Below are positions 1 to 11,711 of a DNA stretch of 64,000 bases, piece after piece. The stretch's first letter is position 1. Every line of letters begins with the position of its first letter. Source of the stretch: Acholoe squamosa (Eukaryota; Annelida; Polychaeta; Phyllodocida; Polynoidae); NCBI GenBank assembly GCA_949317995.1, contig OX439050.1, forward strand, positions 48,485,777-48,549,776, in the 5' to 3' direction. Under the pieces are notes generated by a model that had not been told where the DNA came from, ran no database searches, and saw only the letters and a program-made list of their open reading frames with translations. A program made the position numbers and the translations under genes.

Positions 1-29
1 CACAGGTTCAGAAACACTCTACATTGTAT

Positions 30-67
30 ATTCACATACTCACCCGTCCATGGGTGAGTATGTGAAT
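30..67. repeat. perfect short hairpin
   Basis: Two perfectly complementary 16-bp arms (ATTCACATACTCACCC at 30-45 and its reverse complement at 52-67) flank a 6-nt loop. It may be a remnant of a foldback element; no function is evident. Confidence 0.8.
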
Positions 68-816
68 TTATCACGATCTGGTCATTAACTGTTTGGTCAT
101 GTTATTATAATAATGAATTACCTTATAATAAGGGTATTCGTGTAATATATCACCGTATGTACTTAGGTTAGTATATATAGATGAAATCACATCCAGCGGA
201 CAACGACAAATATACAGCATGCCTATGTTTACATGGTTTATGTACCTCTAGACCAAATAAAGTTTAAATCTGTTAAAAAAAAATGGCACACATTCAAATA
301 TCTCACAACCTATAATATGAACGACCAAAGGGTTATAGAAGGATGATATTTAGCACTCTGCACATAATTATACATGTAAAGGGAGCATGGAAAGTTCTAC
401 ATATTGAACCCCCTAGTCTGGAAATGAACCATAACCACTTAAGGACCACATAAGCTCTCCATGTGCGCCCCAACTGTGAGCCATAAAATTAGTTGGAATC
501 TAGTTGATCAGTATTGCCTCAACCAGTTTACCATGCTGGCAAAGTTCATAAATATCTGAATTTTATAGACAATAAATGGGATGGACGTCTGCGCCCATAC
601 AGCCCTGAACAGTATATTAATACCAGAACACTCATTGGTAGTTGGTCAACATCTTGCAATGAATAGATTACTGTACACTGTAAGAAATAACTGTTAAATC
701 TATACAAGGGGTCCTTGTAAAAACTGAACAATAAACCACTGTACACAACAGGGAGCCAGTGTATAATCTCTAGGTGGAAGTGTGGTGGTACAAGGAATCT
801 CTGTGTAAACAATGTG

Positions 817-869
817 AAAATAACGAAGGATCTCTGGCAACTTTAGGATGAGAGATCTTTCGTTATTTT
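817..869. repeat. 19-bp hairpin
   Basis: Arms at 817-835 and 851-869 are complementary over 19 bp with one mismatch that would be a G-U wobble in RNA, around a 15-nt loop. It lies in the probable 3' UTR of the minus-strand gene or just beyond it. Confidence 0.75.
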
Positions 870-910
870 GACAACATTCTTTTTAAAGTGTAGTATGCCG
901 GTATGATGTG

Positions 911-913
<3 letters not shown>

Positions 914-979
<66 letters not shown>
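914..979. repeat. (TA)n microsatellite
   Basis: About 33 uninterrupted TA dinucleotides. Length is likely to be polymorphic. Confidence 0.95.
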
Positions 980-982
<3 letters not shown>

Positions 983-1438
983 AGAGGCATTCGACCCTGA
1001 CAGAAGATGTTAGAGGACAGTTTGCCTTAGGAAATTATCAGACTGGCACTGTTCCGTCTTAGATTTGTTGTAAGGCAGTATCTAGAACGTTTCATTTAGA
1101 CATATCTCTTTCTAAATTGAGCAAGCAAGGAAAAGGGATAGCCGATGAGGCAGTCTACATGGTATCCAAATTGCTTACCTGCTCACAGGTTTATGTGATT
1201 AAAAACATGTCTAACCTGTACGAATTACAATGTTATTGCACTGATAATGGATATCAGAAGAACGATCAATAATGAAGGCACAACTGGAAAAACTTAACAG
1301 TCTTCAAATGTAACAGTCAGTTGTATATTAGTCTATGTTGGCACCATTTGGAGAGTATAATGTTGGCAGTGAAGTCCATTTGGTTACAGTAGTAGATCTG
1401 GTTTGGGGTGTGTTGTGTGTGGTCAGTTTGTGATGGAA

Positions 1439-1570
1439 TTAGATGATGAAACGTTTGAGAGCCATACGGAGACGAAGAGCTGGCCCAAGTTTCATTTTCA
1501 TGAAGTTGAGAAGGTGTTCTTCAGAAAGGTGCGGCAAGGTGGTACCGTCTATACGCTGCTCCCGGAAAGC
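1439..1570 (-). CDS. Terminal coding exon: second half of SAM domain and stop codon
   Basis: On the minus strand a pyrimidine-rich acceptor (TTTTCTTTTCTTTGTCCAG) is followed by 43 in-frame codons and a TAA (1439-1441). The peptide begins AFREQRIDG and runs through SEEHLL and KMKLGPALRLR, ending KRFII. DG-x-x-L-(6)-HLL and KLGPAL are hallmarks of helices 3-5 of Polycomb-type SAM domains (PHC, L3MBTL, SAMD7/SAMD11), which form head-to-tail polymers or heterodimers on chromatin. The exon starts in phase 0, matching the phase-0 donor at 8434, so the domain is completed exactly at the splice junction. The protein ends only a few residues after SAM helix 5, as in PHC-like proteins. On the opposite strand a 64-codon open frame is only the shadow of this exon. 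Confidence 0.92.
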   Translation of the reverse strand, partial: AFREQRIDGTTLPHLSEEHLLNFMKMKLGPALRLRMALKRFII

Positions 1571-1798
1571 CTGGACAAAGAAAAGAAAATGACATGAGTG
1601 ACCATTGCTTAGAAATAATAATTAAGAGGCAACAACTTTTAGTTTATACAAAGCATAAAACATAATTGCACCAAGCATCAAGTTTGCTTCAAATGGGCAG
1701 AACCTAAGGAGAGACTGTTATAATCTGGTAAATTTCGAAATTTCCATGTTCAATATGCCTTTGATGGATAGATCTATATTTTTTAGATATCAGAACTT

Positions 1799-1950
1799 CT
1801 AAGGGAGTGTTCTTTTTTTAACAACAGGGGGGAGTTGGTGAGTTTGGACCCATAAATTAATTTTCCGCCATCCCCTTGAGAGGTACCAAAATCTTTTCCG
1901 CCACCCCTTCAGGAGGGGTCAAAATCTTTTTCGCCACCCCCCATTATCAC
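1799..1950. repeat. Foldback-family terminus with CCCC/GGGG tandem tract (copy 1)
   Basis: Starts AGGGAGTGTTCTTTTTTTAA, then CAACAGGGGGGAGTTGG and several alternating units resembling GGGGTCAAAATCTTTTTCGCCACCCC. The same terminus occurs in reverse orientation at 7065-7111, so these may be the two ends of one 5.3-kb element or two separate copies. Related copies lie at 8095-8396, 12696-13747, 48370-48895 and 52998-53170. Confidence 0.7.
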
Positions 1951-4195
1951 CTTGTATAGTACTCCATTGTAGAGCATCATGCCACATTCATTTTTAATAT
2001 CTTACTGAAGTATGAGTTAAATAGATCACTTCACAGGGTGATTATCATCTATTGCAATGCATAAAATTGAAAAGGGGGTGTTATGCTTCACTTTAGCTAT
2101 GTCACACATTCTTAGTTTCTGCTGTAGGAATATGTAGGCCAATGGGGGGAAACGCACCTCCAGGGGGTATTTTAAGTACACATAATACCTTTAGATCTTC
2201 TTCTCTGGGATGCCATGTTATAAACAGCACGTAGGGACACAACACTTATCTGCTTAACCTTGCATATGATGATGTTGAATCTTAACCCTTTCATGCCCAG
2301 ATTTAAGAAGTGCACTCTAAGCCTCTATACGGCACATGGCTATTGTATTATTGACCAATGGGAAGCATCCCTGGCATTTACTGCGGAGACGGGGGCTGAA
2401 GGTGTTAGTCATAGTGCAGTCGGGGTCTAATGGCGGCCTCCATAGCCTAATGTGCTAATGCCCTATATATGTTCAAAAGTCTACCCAGAGTTCCCCAATT
2501 GTCAGATTAGCATCATTCAAAAAGTGCTGGACTCAGCACGAGACAGGCTTTCTAATGGTACCAAATACATTATGGTACTATAAAGTGGTATTTAATGGTA
2601 AATCTCTATATGTAATTGAATGGTTTGCATGCAACACAAAGGTGCATGCTCTTGACATGTAGAAAACATATTGATTGAAAAAAATCCACAAAACCACAAA
2701 TATATTGGTTTTCGTTGTAGTATTAATTATCTCCTAATTACATGAGAATAGTCTCATTTTGAATGTCGGGGTAGCAAGTTTACATGCTACAAATATCCTT
2801 TGTTGATACAAATGATATACCTCTAGACCGTGCCCCAAACTCTTTGTTTATACACTGTATGCTCTTTAGCTTTCTCTCTCTCTCTTCAGTTTTATGTAAA
2901 AACAATGTATGAACATGAAAATAACAGGTGATGTAAGTACTTTCTTTCACTTTTGATATAGAATAGTCAGGTATTCTTAAAGTAATCAAATTATTGCTAA
3001 CCTAGGGTTGACCATTACACAAAGGCTAGGCACAAGAAACTGCAGACCTCAGACATGCTCTTCGTTGCTGTCCACTCTCTCCCTACCTCCACCTTGGATG
3101 GATAATTGACCTCACCCCCCTCTCTAACTGTGTGCCCAAGGATTATCACTCTACACAATTAGATGGTTTCAGCTTTAACCCTGCTGCAATCAGTTCATAT
3201 AGGACCTAAGGCCATGGATTTAGCCATGCCATGTTTCTAATAATCAACATAGCTTGAGGGGAATAACATAAATGAATTTCCCAGACTTGAGTTGGTGGGA
3301 GTTGTAGGAGGGCAGCAGAAGCTGCCTCAGAAGTGAATTAATGCAGGGTCATTACTAATGGCTACAACTTGTTGTTGTATCAATGAAATCATGTCTATAT
3401 AATATGAAACTTGCACTTTTTGAAACCCGATTATAGTGATGAGAGATGGGGTTGGACAGGGATTTTTCTTTGCCATGCATATATTGGGTTATATAGGCAT
3501 GGCAGTCCAATCGATGCACAGCAATAGGTCTGCTGTGTAATTATTTTGGTAGCCATGAATATATGATTAAATAATGCAGAGTTGTGGTATCTTTTGACAC
3601 CTTGTTATAACAGGAATAAGGCCACTTTGAAGGGAAGGGATTGTAACCCCCAGTCTTTATTGAGTAATAGATGCACACCTGCTCCCCTTCTGCATACTAC
3701 TTCTGTTAATGTCGTATTCACCTTTGGCCATCATAAACAATGTATGTGATTATGATTGATTGACCAAAAACTATTTTCGAACTCAAAACTCTTCTGGGTG
3801 TCTTATTCCTTAAGTACCCTCTATCTCCAGAACAAAACAAGAATGCATAAAAGGAACCTTGGTTATTTATCAGGCTGTACACCTGCTCTCTTTGTTCAAG
3901 ACATTTGACTAGTTTTTTTTACCTTGCCTAGAGCTACACCCATTCAGATCCATCATTTGCTTTTCAAAAATCACATTTTACATAAAATCCCCATAGATGC
4001 TGGCATCATGTGCATTTGTTATTAGGATTTTTTATCAAGTTCTTCAGTTAACACACAGCGTTTCCTTCATGGCAAGTCCAGGTTTTCTGTATACCAGATT
4101 GGCATCTAGAGTGTAATGTTAAAAATACCCCCTTTGCCACACAAAACCACAGAATGTGTTACCAGATATCCACAGAGCACATAGTCTTCACACGA

Positions 4196-4700
4196 ACTAT
4201 CACAATGTCCATATAGATAAATTGTACCTTGTGAACAAAATGTAATTTGTGGACACTTTGTTAATATATCTGGTGGACAAAATATATTGTGGACATTTTG
4301 TTACCATGCACCGTAGAAACAAAGTATATGTTTTGTGGATACTTTGTGATTAATATGGGTTGATAGATTGTGGACAATTTGTAATTTATGGACACCTTTC
4401 TCAAGTTGAATGTGGACAGTGTGGTTTTTGTGGATGCTCTGTGGTAAAATCTTGTGGACTAATAGTGTTTTTGGACATATTGTGACAAAGGTTTGTGGAC
4501 AAACCATGTTTGGTGGATACTTTGTGATATAGTTTGTGGACAGTGTATTTTGTGGATACCATGATGTTGGTTATGGACAAAATTTATTTTATGGACACTC
4601 TGTAAAAATGGTCTGTGGACAATAATTTTTTATGGACACCTTGCACTGGGCCATTGTGGACAAAATGTGAAAAAATGTGATGTGGACAATATGTGTCCTG
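4196..4700. repeat. Degenerate GTGGACA repeat cluster
   Basis: About 20 copies of TGTGGACA or close variants (GTGGATAC, ATGGACAC), usually followed by TTTGT or AAAATGT, at roughly 20-25-bp spacing across about 450 bp. A few opposite-orientation copies (TATCCACAG, TGTCCATA) lie just upstream at 4160-4215. It could be an eroded tandem repeat or the subterminal array of a DNA transposon. No coding frame explains it. Confidence 0.75.
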
Positions 4701-6959
4701 TGGTTAAAGTGAAGCATAACAAGGGGGCTTCCACTACTCCAAACCAATATTCTGTCAGTAGTTAGTCCAAGTCACACACCAATTTAGCATTTGACAGGGG
4801 CGTGGGAAGCAGTTTCAGAGTGGGTGGGACCAGGGGGGTTTTCTGCAATTTTTGTCCTCCCTTTGCTTGACCTTTTAGTTTTGACATTTTGAGGAGTTGG
4901 CCAAAAGTGGGGGTACATGTCCCCCCTGTCCCCCCTGCTTTCCACGCCCATGTTTGATACTCAGCAGATTTAGCCAGGGATGTAGGGTACCCCTTCATTT
5001 TCCCTGTACCTACTGATATTTCCCATGATGTGTAAGGCATGTCTTTTACATAAATATGAGGGCCCTTTACCTTGTAGAATCAGCCCAAAGTCTGGGCATC
5101 TTATAGGCTTTACTATAGAACAGTACGAAACCTTCAAAAATCGAGTCCCAGCTGTGCCTCATAGCATGTCTCTGAACTCAGCACCTTATATGTGGGATGT
5201 GCCTTATACATCACTTTTGGACAAAACAGTATTTTTACCTGTATCTATTTTCTCAAAATGGAAATTTTCCATCATTTTCTAAGGGCATTGCAGACCTGCC
5301 AACACCAAATGATAAAAAAACAAACTTGTGCCTATAAAACCTAACCCTTTTTGTTTGAAAAGGGGCTTGGGGAATCTAAGCAAAGAGGTCTGAGGAGACA
5401 TCCTACCAGGGGCTTAGACATGTTGCAAAACTAGAGGCCAAATTTTTGCATTATGATGGTTTTTGAAAATGACTGACACACTCAGTTTAAAGGTTTACCC
5501 ATATGGATATCAAATCTATCTCTAGTAAGATAAGGAAAAAAAAGTCAGGGAGGGTCTTCAGTCAGTCTTCAAAGTGTTGTCTAGGAACAAATGGGCATCA
5601 GCTTGCAAAAGCAGATGATCCGAGATGGTTTGGCTTAGTCCCCCTTGGCCGCAACCCCAATAAAGATTTGATTCATATCCAGTGCTGCTGAAATCTTTTT
5701 CTCAACACAGGCCAAAGTAGACTGTGTCTTGGCAATTTCACACCAGCCATTTTTCTCTTTATTGTTATTGCAATAGAGAATAAGAATTGGAGGAGGGGCT
5801 GGGGGTATATTCCCTCAGGAAATTTTTGAATATCCAGAATCCAACTGGTGCCACCTGGTGCATTTTTAGGATAGCCAAAACCCTCAGATGAAAAATTTTC
5901 CCCACCCCCAATATATCAATGATGAATCTTATTGGATTTGGACAAATCACATTACTGACCATGGAAGGTCTTGGAATAACTGAAAAAGAAATGCTGTAAA
6001 CCCCCATGTATAAACTGCAGCTTATAGACTCTTTCAGATGCCTTCTGTGCCTTATTTCAGCAGTACCTACTGCAACATGCAGTATTCCCTGTACCCACTG
6101 ATAGGAGCAGTAGATACTGCCTTCTGGTCCGGGGGGGGGGGCACATACTCCACCTGAGCCAAAGGTTTTATTACCCCATGATCATAAATACATTTATCGA
6201 TACATTTTCATCCCCATTACTTTGAAAATGTTTTGAAATTTAAAAAAGAAGGTACATCCTGATGCATTCATATAATTAGGCCTATATTTTTTCTGCCTAC
6301 TGACCACCAGAGCCCCCTGGTGTCTTACAGTAGAAGCGCTTATCTTAGCAGTGCTTAACTTAGCAACGATGTGTTTCATAGTAACATCAAACAATTTAGC
6401 ACTCAGCAGATTCTCTCGGAGGTTTGTTTTTAGTGAATTACTCTGGAAGTACTCATCAGATCTTTACATAGGAGATATCAAATTAAAGGGAATTGTAAGG
6501 GGAAACCAGATCTACAATTGGTGAACAGGTTACTTGATAAATGAAATCGGGATGAGCACTGATTTCTTTAATTTGTGATCCAAGATGGCGGAAATTACAG
6601 CTTGACTGCTGATTTTATAGGCTATAAAATGTTTTACAAAACTCTGAATTAAAGAGAAATACTAAATAGTAAACATAACCAGTCAGGTTTGTAAACATTT
6701 CTAAGATATGAATACATATTTGCTGAAATTCCTGTGCACCAGGTTGAGTTAGCTGGCTCTTTCCTAATTACTTCACAGCCTGAAAATTTTGCTTCATCTG
6801 GTACCCCAAGGGTACTGTAAGCTGAAGTAGTCATATATTGCACATTTCTAACCAGTGACCTAGGAGGCATTTTTATATATAGTGTAATAAGTAATATCTT
6901 GAGAAGTTTTACCCACCACTTTATCAAATGCAGTTTTTGCAGCAAGTCGCGACAATTCG

Positions 6960-7112
6960 TACATCATAGAGAAGGGTCTAAAAATTTTACGCCACCCCCT
7001 CAAGAAGGATTAGAATATTTTTTGTCACCCCCTCAGGAGGGGTCCAAATATTTTATGTCACCCCCTCAAACTCACCAACTCCCCCCTGTTGTTAAAAAAT
7101 GAACACTCCCTA
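6960..7112. repeat. Foldback-family terminus with CCCC/GGGG tandem tract (copy 2, inverted)
   Basis: Three near-tandem units of the form CACCCCCTCAAGAAGG-ATTAGAATATTTT, followed by the inverted terminus that ends CAGGGGGG / AACACTCCCT. It is the reverse-complement partner of the sequence at 1799. The repeated short open frame it creates is a by-product of the tandem units. Confidence 0.7.
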
Positions 7113-8094
7113 AATTTACTTCTGGGTCATTTTTATGTTGGAGTAAAATAAAAAGAAAAGAAGATTAATTAATCCCCACCTAACTATGCTACCTCATTAC
7201 CCTTTATATAAAAATGGGTCAGTAGCCATCTTGGGTTTCGATCCAAATAGATTGGAGCTTCTCCCGATCACAATTCCGATCCTACCCTGCCGATTATGCT
7301 TTTTCCAGACAGTACTCAATGAGATCTACATACATGAAAATCGGTCCAGTAGTTCATGAGATTTTAACCAGAAACCAACCTCTGAGAGAATCTGCTTGGA
7401 GAGTGTAAAATTGGTTGACATTGCAATGATACTGGTTGCTGATGCTGAATTAAGTGCTGCTAAGGTAAGACACCAGGGGTCAGCACAAATTGTTGCTGCC
7501 TTGTTTGGGGAGCGGGGGGTCAGGCTTGAGGAAGGGGAAAGGGGTAAATTAACAAACGCCCCCCCTCCCTCTAGTGCCGAAGGCACTAGTTTCACCTGAA
7601 ACACGCCAACTTTTTCAGCTAATGATGCCTTTTCTAAGGTAAGTTTCTTTCACTTTGGATAGAATTTTGTTAATTACTCTGGGTGACTACTTAATCACCG
7701 CCGAATTGGCATGCCATGATTATTCATCAGAGGCTGATCCCTGCAGTTCTTTATCAATCTTTTTAACCATTAACAAAAAAAGGCCAAAGGGGCACAAGCA
7801 GACGCCAACAATTTATCCACCCAGCAAAAGATCCATTTGTATCTTCAAATGCTGAAACCCTGCAGTTCATTACACTAATGAGAGATAAACTTTCATGAAG
7901 TACGCATAGACATAATGGGCACTAAATGCTATTTTGTAGCTACTATGATCTTCCTTATGGCAGAAGCAATCGAGTCAATAAAGGTGGTCAATAAACAATT
8001 TCATAACTGAAACATAAACACATGACATGTATATCAGATGACACCGGTGAAATCAGGATGACATACTGATGTAATTTAGAGAGTGATAATTTTT

Positions 8095-8396
8095 CAACAA
8101 GGATGAGGGGTGGATTTATATGAGTATGCTTGAAAACATTTTAGCCCCCCATTGTGAGGGTCAAAATTTTCGAACCCCTGGATGGCCCGAAAATCACATG
8201 TGAATGCACCCCTTTCAGCCCAATAGAAATGCACGAGCTGTTTCACTGAAAAAGGGTAAAATCATTTTCACCCTCCACCTCAAGGGATTGAAAAAACACC
8301 CGGGTCAAGTTGTGTTGAAATTATTTTGCCCTCCACCATCAATCAAACCCACCAGCCACCCCCTCCCAATTGTTGAAAAATGATCACTCCCTTAGT
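8095..8396. repeat. Foldback-family copy adjacent to the SAM exon
   Basis: Contains CACCCCCTCCCAATTGTTGA and ends AAAATGATCACTCCCTTA, the same terminus as at 7111 and 13745. Its edge lies about 37 bp from the splice donor of the 8434-9232 exon, so insertion stopped just short of the splice site. Confidence 0.65.
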
Positions 8397-8433
8397 AAAG
8401 ATTTGGGAGCCTTGAGACAGAGGAGACACTCAC

Positions 8434-9232
8434 CTCAGCATATTCCTGGCATGTAGGTATGGAGGAGACAAACTGTACTACTTGTTGGACATCCCATGTC
8501 TCAATGGTCTTGTTCTCACTGACTCCTGTGCCTTTGTTCTCCAGGCTGACCGCATGGTTACCATTAATGTCTGTTTTACCATCTTGTCCACTTGGCCGGA
8601 TCTCCACTGGAGTCCTTCTGAGTTCAGCTGGGTTTGGCCAAGGGGAGCTGATATCTTCCATCTGGGTTGGTTTAATCTCCATAACTGGGGGTCTTACCAT
8701 AGGGCTGATAGTAGGTACTTGGTTTGGTCTTGCCTTAGCCGATAAGTCCAATGCAGCGGGGTCACCATTGTGTACCAGTAACGGCTGTGTAAGGGGTGGT
8801 GTTTGCAATGCTCTTTGTATGATATGTGATGCTTGCTGTTGTGATGATTGTAGTTCTTGTTGCTGTTGTTGTTTGAACCTTTGGTGTTGCAGGAAGAGGT
8901 GGTTCTGCTTGAGAAGGATGGCCTGCTGTTCTGGACTTGGCAGCGGGGGGCTACCTGGGTATGGCAGCGGCGATGTAGTATTGGTGGAGAACCCGGGCAT
9001 GTCTCTCATATCTATTAACTCGGGTGGTTTGCTCTTGGTGTTAACCCTGGGAGGCATGCCTGGTCTCAAAGCGGGCAATGCTCCAGCAGGACACAAGTGG
9101 GTAGCCTGGTACTGGAGGCCCTGCACAGCTGGTGATTGAACAGGGCTGGTAACCACTGGGCTATTGGGCATGGTAGTCAAACTCTGGTTAGCAGGGTGAA
9201 AACCTGTTGCTGAAGTTGGTGGTTTAGACTGC
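8434..9232 (-). CDS. Coding exon: low-complexity linker, CtBP-like motif and first half of SAM domain
   Basis: The exon runs from an acceptor (CTGTAATCCACAG) to a consensus donor (GAG|GTGAGT): one base plus 266 codons, entering in phase 2 and leaving in phase 0. It is rich in Pro, Ser and Gln, with a QQQQQ tract and a Q-rich segment near residues 120-150. It carries PAALDLSAK, close to the CtBP-binding consensus PxDLS. The last 24 residues open a SAM domain (ETWDVQQVVQFVSSIP, then CQEYAE), which continues in the 1439-1570 exon. SAM domains beginning W-x-V-x-x-V and continuing CxEYA are typical of the PHC/SAMD7/SAMD11 group. The domain suggests a nuclear, chromatin-associated scaffold, a role inferred from family. 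A 226-codon frame on the other strand is a mirror of this exon. Confidence 0.93.
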
Positions 9233-9583
9233 CTGTGGATTACAGAGAGAGAAAGAAATAGCATATTAGTATCATGGTGAATCTTTTATTTTATAAGCAC
9301 TCGTGGTATATGATACATCTGTGAAAACATTTTTTTATCTTCATCTTAAAATAGTTATTTCAGTCTTCAGTTATCAAATTGCTCATAGAAGAAGAATACA
9401 GTGCATGTCCTTCTTTTCAAAATAGAATCGAAACCTTTGCTTTGGTTTCTAGTTTTCCATTTTGCATTTATAATTACCTAGATTGGTGGATGGAACAGTA
9501 CATAATATTGGTATTTATCTCAAATAGATTCAATCTTAAATGATTTGACTCAAATCTAAATTTATTGGTTAATAAGTACCTAC
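9233..9583 (-). other. Short intron (351 bp)
   Basis: Bounded by donor AG|GTAGGT and acceptor CCACAG|GC. The flanking exons join as AG+G, completing an Arg codon, so the frame is preserved. AT-rich and with no other feature seen. Confidence 0.9.
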
Positions 9584-10235
9584 CTCTCTGAATGAGATTG
9601 AACCTTGTTGGATTTCTCAAGAGCAAGGAACTCGCTGTAGTCTCTACCTCCCAGCTCAAAGAACTTTCTGAGAGTCAGTCCATTTGCATTTTGGCGACTT
9701 TGTCGGTCGGTGCCTGATTCGTATGATGTACGCGCCTTCTTGGTGGTACCAGGAGGTCTTCCCACTCGCCGCTTGACTGGTACAACTGGGTATACCGGAG
9801 TGCCTGGTGTTGACTGCTCCTGCTGCTGTTGATGATGGTGTTGTGCCTGTTGCATATGGTGCAATTCCTGTTGCTGTCTCAGGTGCAGTTGCTGTGGTTG
9901 TTGTAGTTGTTGTGATAAAGGATCTGTGGGAGTGGCAGGTGAAGCACTGTAAAGGGAATCATCTCGGTCTGTGTCAGACCGTGCACTGTCCAAACTCATT
10001 GAGTGGGGGCTGGGAGTACCCAAACTATGCGGTGATGACAGCGTCTCATGTGGGCTACTCAGAGAAGGTGGTGAGCTGCTCCCCCCCACCGGAGTGAGTG
10101 GAATGCTAGGGGGTGGGCTAGAAGATGTGACATCCTGCTGAGAGTTGAGGGTGATCTGTCTGAAGTCCATACTGTTGTGGTTGTCTAATGCTGTAGGTGT
10201 GGATGTCACAGGCTTGGTCAGGTTGGTATTACCAT
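9584..10235 (-). CDS. Coding exon: Ser/Pro-rich and Gln/His-rich region with AT-hook
   Basis: The acceptor is TTTGTGTCTTTGCAG|AT and the donor GAGAG|GTAGGT. The exon is 652 nt: two bases, 216 codons, two bases (phase 1 in, phase 2 out). It is open from its first codon, so the GTG at 10209 is internal and not a start. Order of features: Ser/Pro-rich stretch with SSPPPS and SSPH repeats, an acidic SDTDRDD patch, a Gln/His-rich tract (HHHQQQQEQ), then the AT-hook VKRRVGRPPGTTKKAR (9731-9779), and a C-terminal segment with LRKFFELGGRDYSEFLALEK that I do not recognise. AT-hooks bind the minor groove of AT-rich DNA, so the protein probably contacts DNA or nucleosomes. The composition is typical of a transcriptional regulator. 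Confidence 0.93.
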
Positions 10236-10710
10236 CTGCAAAGACACAAAGGTATATTGGTTAAAATTGTATTCAGTATGTCTTCTATGACAATTTCAGG
10301 GCTGTACACAGCATGAAGTTTTACTACATTTTTTAGCCTCAGGTTCAATTCTCTGCAAGAAAATCCTATTCATAAGCTCCTCTTCAGCGGCTGCAATAAA
10401 AACACTGGTAGGAGGTTGTAAAATAAAGGGAAAATGCTTGGTAGAGGCCTTACTTAGCCACCTGGCCAGAAGTCTATGGACATTGCATGTTATCCAGGGT
10501 CTTTTTTCAAGAAGTATATGTTATTTGACACACCCCACTTGGCTGACTGAGTGTATGATCCTCCAGCAAGTACTAATCTCCGACGCAGTGAGTGTATTGG
10601 CAACACCAACAAAATAATGTAATATTTGAGACAAGAGAAAATTTTTCTGAAACAATTTGATATGATGTGATGACAAAGAGCATAATAAGAGAGATCAATA
10701 CAAAATGATA

Positions 10711-10786
10711 TAGATGTGTTACTATGATTTACATGAAAAGAAAGTGGATAGATGTGTTACTATGATTTACATGAAAAGAAAGTGGA
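10711..10786. repeat. 38-bp tandem duplication
   Basis: Two adjacent identical 38-bp units beginning TAGATGTGTTACTATG and ending AAAGTGGA, with period exactly 38 bp. Probably a recent slippage or duplication event. Confidence 0.95.
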
Positions 10787-11459
10787 TAGAGAGGGGAGCA
10801 GAACATTCAACGATAGGCCAGAGAATTCAGATGGCCATTTTGTCACTGCTGTCGACCTCTTAGTATAGGTTTGAGTTGGGCATAGTCCAACTAATGGCCA
10901 TTTAGAAAGGAGATCCCATGTGTGTATGTGAAATATCCTTATTGTATGACTGCTCATTCTGTCCTGCAAGGCAATGGCTTGTTCCTATCGTTGTATTCAT
11001 GCAGAAGCCCATGGGGAAGCATCTTTCTCCAAGGAGGCTTGGAAATAACTACCAGGGTATACTATCCGCCTTTGTTCATATAATATGTTGGGACATCCTC
11101 ACCTCTTAATGGCAAATTCCCATAGACAATCTGCTCAATACTCCATATAGTGTCACTCCAGCTGTGCCTATGGTCTCCCCTATGGTGGTAAGTAGCTGAA
11201 CAGTCTGGGGATGGTAACCCCTGAAGGTATCCATTTCTCTGGCATCCATTATGCTATGATACTGGGGAACGAGTGGAGGGTGTATCTGAATGGAGGCTTA
11301 ATTCACAACCAAAACTATATCACATATCCGTGTTCAATTGGTTAAACTATTGTAGGAACTGATGTGGAACCATCATCATGACACTTTTCTTAGAACTGAT
11401 GTCAAACTCTACACTTAACTACCCGTAAATTCTCTCATAAAAGCCATGGATAGTACCAG

Positions 11460-11711
11460 CACTGAAAAAAAAATCTTACTCACTTGAGTCTGGATCCAGA
11501 CTCAGGCAATGACGCCAAAATGAGTATGATTTGAGACTTAGCCTGATCCTAGGGAGATACTCAGGCAGAGCCAGAGTACCACCTGAGGATCAGCCTCAGG
11601 ATCTGCCAAAGTATCATCCCAGGATCAGGCTGAGTCTTAGATTATACTCGTTTTGGCGACATTGCCTGAGCCTGGATCAAGACTCCAGTGAGTAAGATTT
11701 TTTTTTCAGTG
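11460..11711. mobile_element. Near-perfect palindromic MITE (252 bp)
   Basis: The element begins CACTGAAAAAAAAATCTTAC and ends with the complementary sequence. The two halves fold on each other over almost their whole length (about 120 bp each), including a shared block CGCCAAAATGAGTAT / ATACTCGTTTTGGCG. There is no coding capacity. A relative with the same inner block lies at about 49540-49670. Confidence 0.88.

Larger units (their letters stand above)
1..1438 (-). other. 3' UTR or downstream flank of the SAM-domain gene
   Basis: This stretch follows the TAA stop of the minus-strand gene, so its upper part is likely 3' UTR. By eye I found no AATAAA on the minus strand here, so the transcript end is not placed. 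It contains two hairpins (30-67 and 817-869) and a long TA microsatellite (about 914-979). I see no coding region. Confidence 0.5.
1571..8433 (-). other. Intron splitting the SAM domain (6.9 kb)
   Basis: Bounded by a GTGAGT donor (just below 8434) and the acceptor above 1570. It contains no recognisable coding exon. It is filled with repeats: foldback copies carrying CCCC/GGGG tracts (about 1799-1950, 6960-7112, 8095-8396), the degenerate GTGGACA cluster (4200-4700), and a weak inverted pair around 6300-6600 and 7230-7480. The rest looks like unique non-coding sequence. Confidence 0.8.

Noticed and set aside
1403-1597. 64-codon plus-strand frame
   Set aside because: It is the shadow of the terminal SAM exon on the minus strand, which has a clear acceptor, domain and stop.
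6300-7480. Single 1.2-kb foldback element
   Set aside because: Patches around 6318-6420 and 7375-7475, and 6575 and 7235, look inverted, but matches are short and interrupted; I could not define ends.
8459-9139. 226-codon Cys-rich open frame on the plus strand
   Set aside because: It is the exact opposite strand of the well-supported SAM/linker exon; the Cys and Val richness mirrors Gln/Ser codons, and it has no independent splice or domain support.
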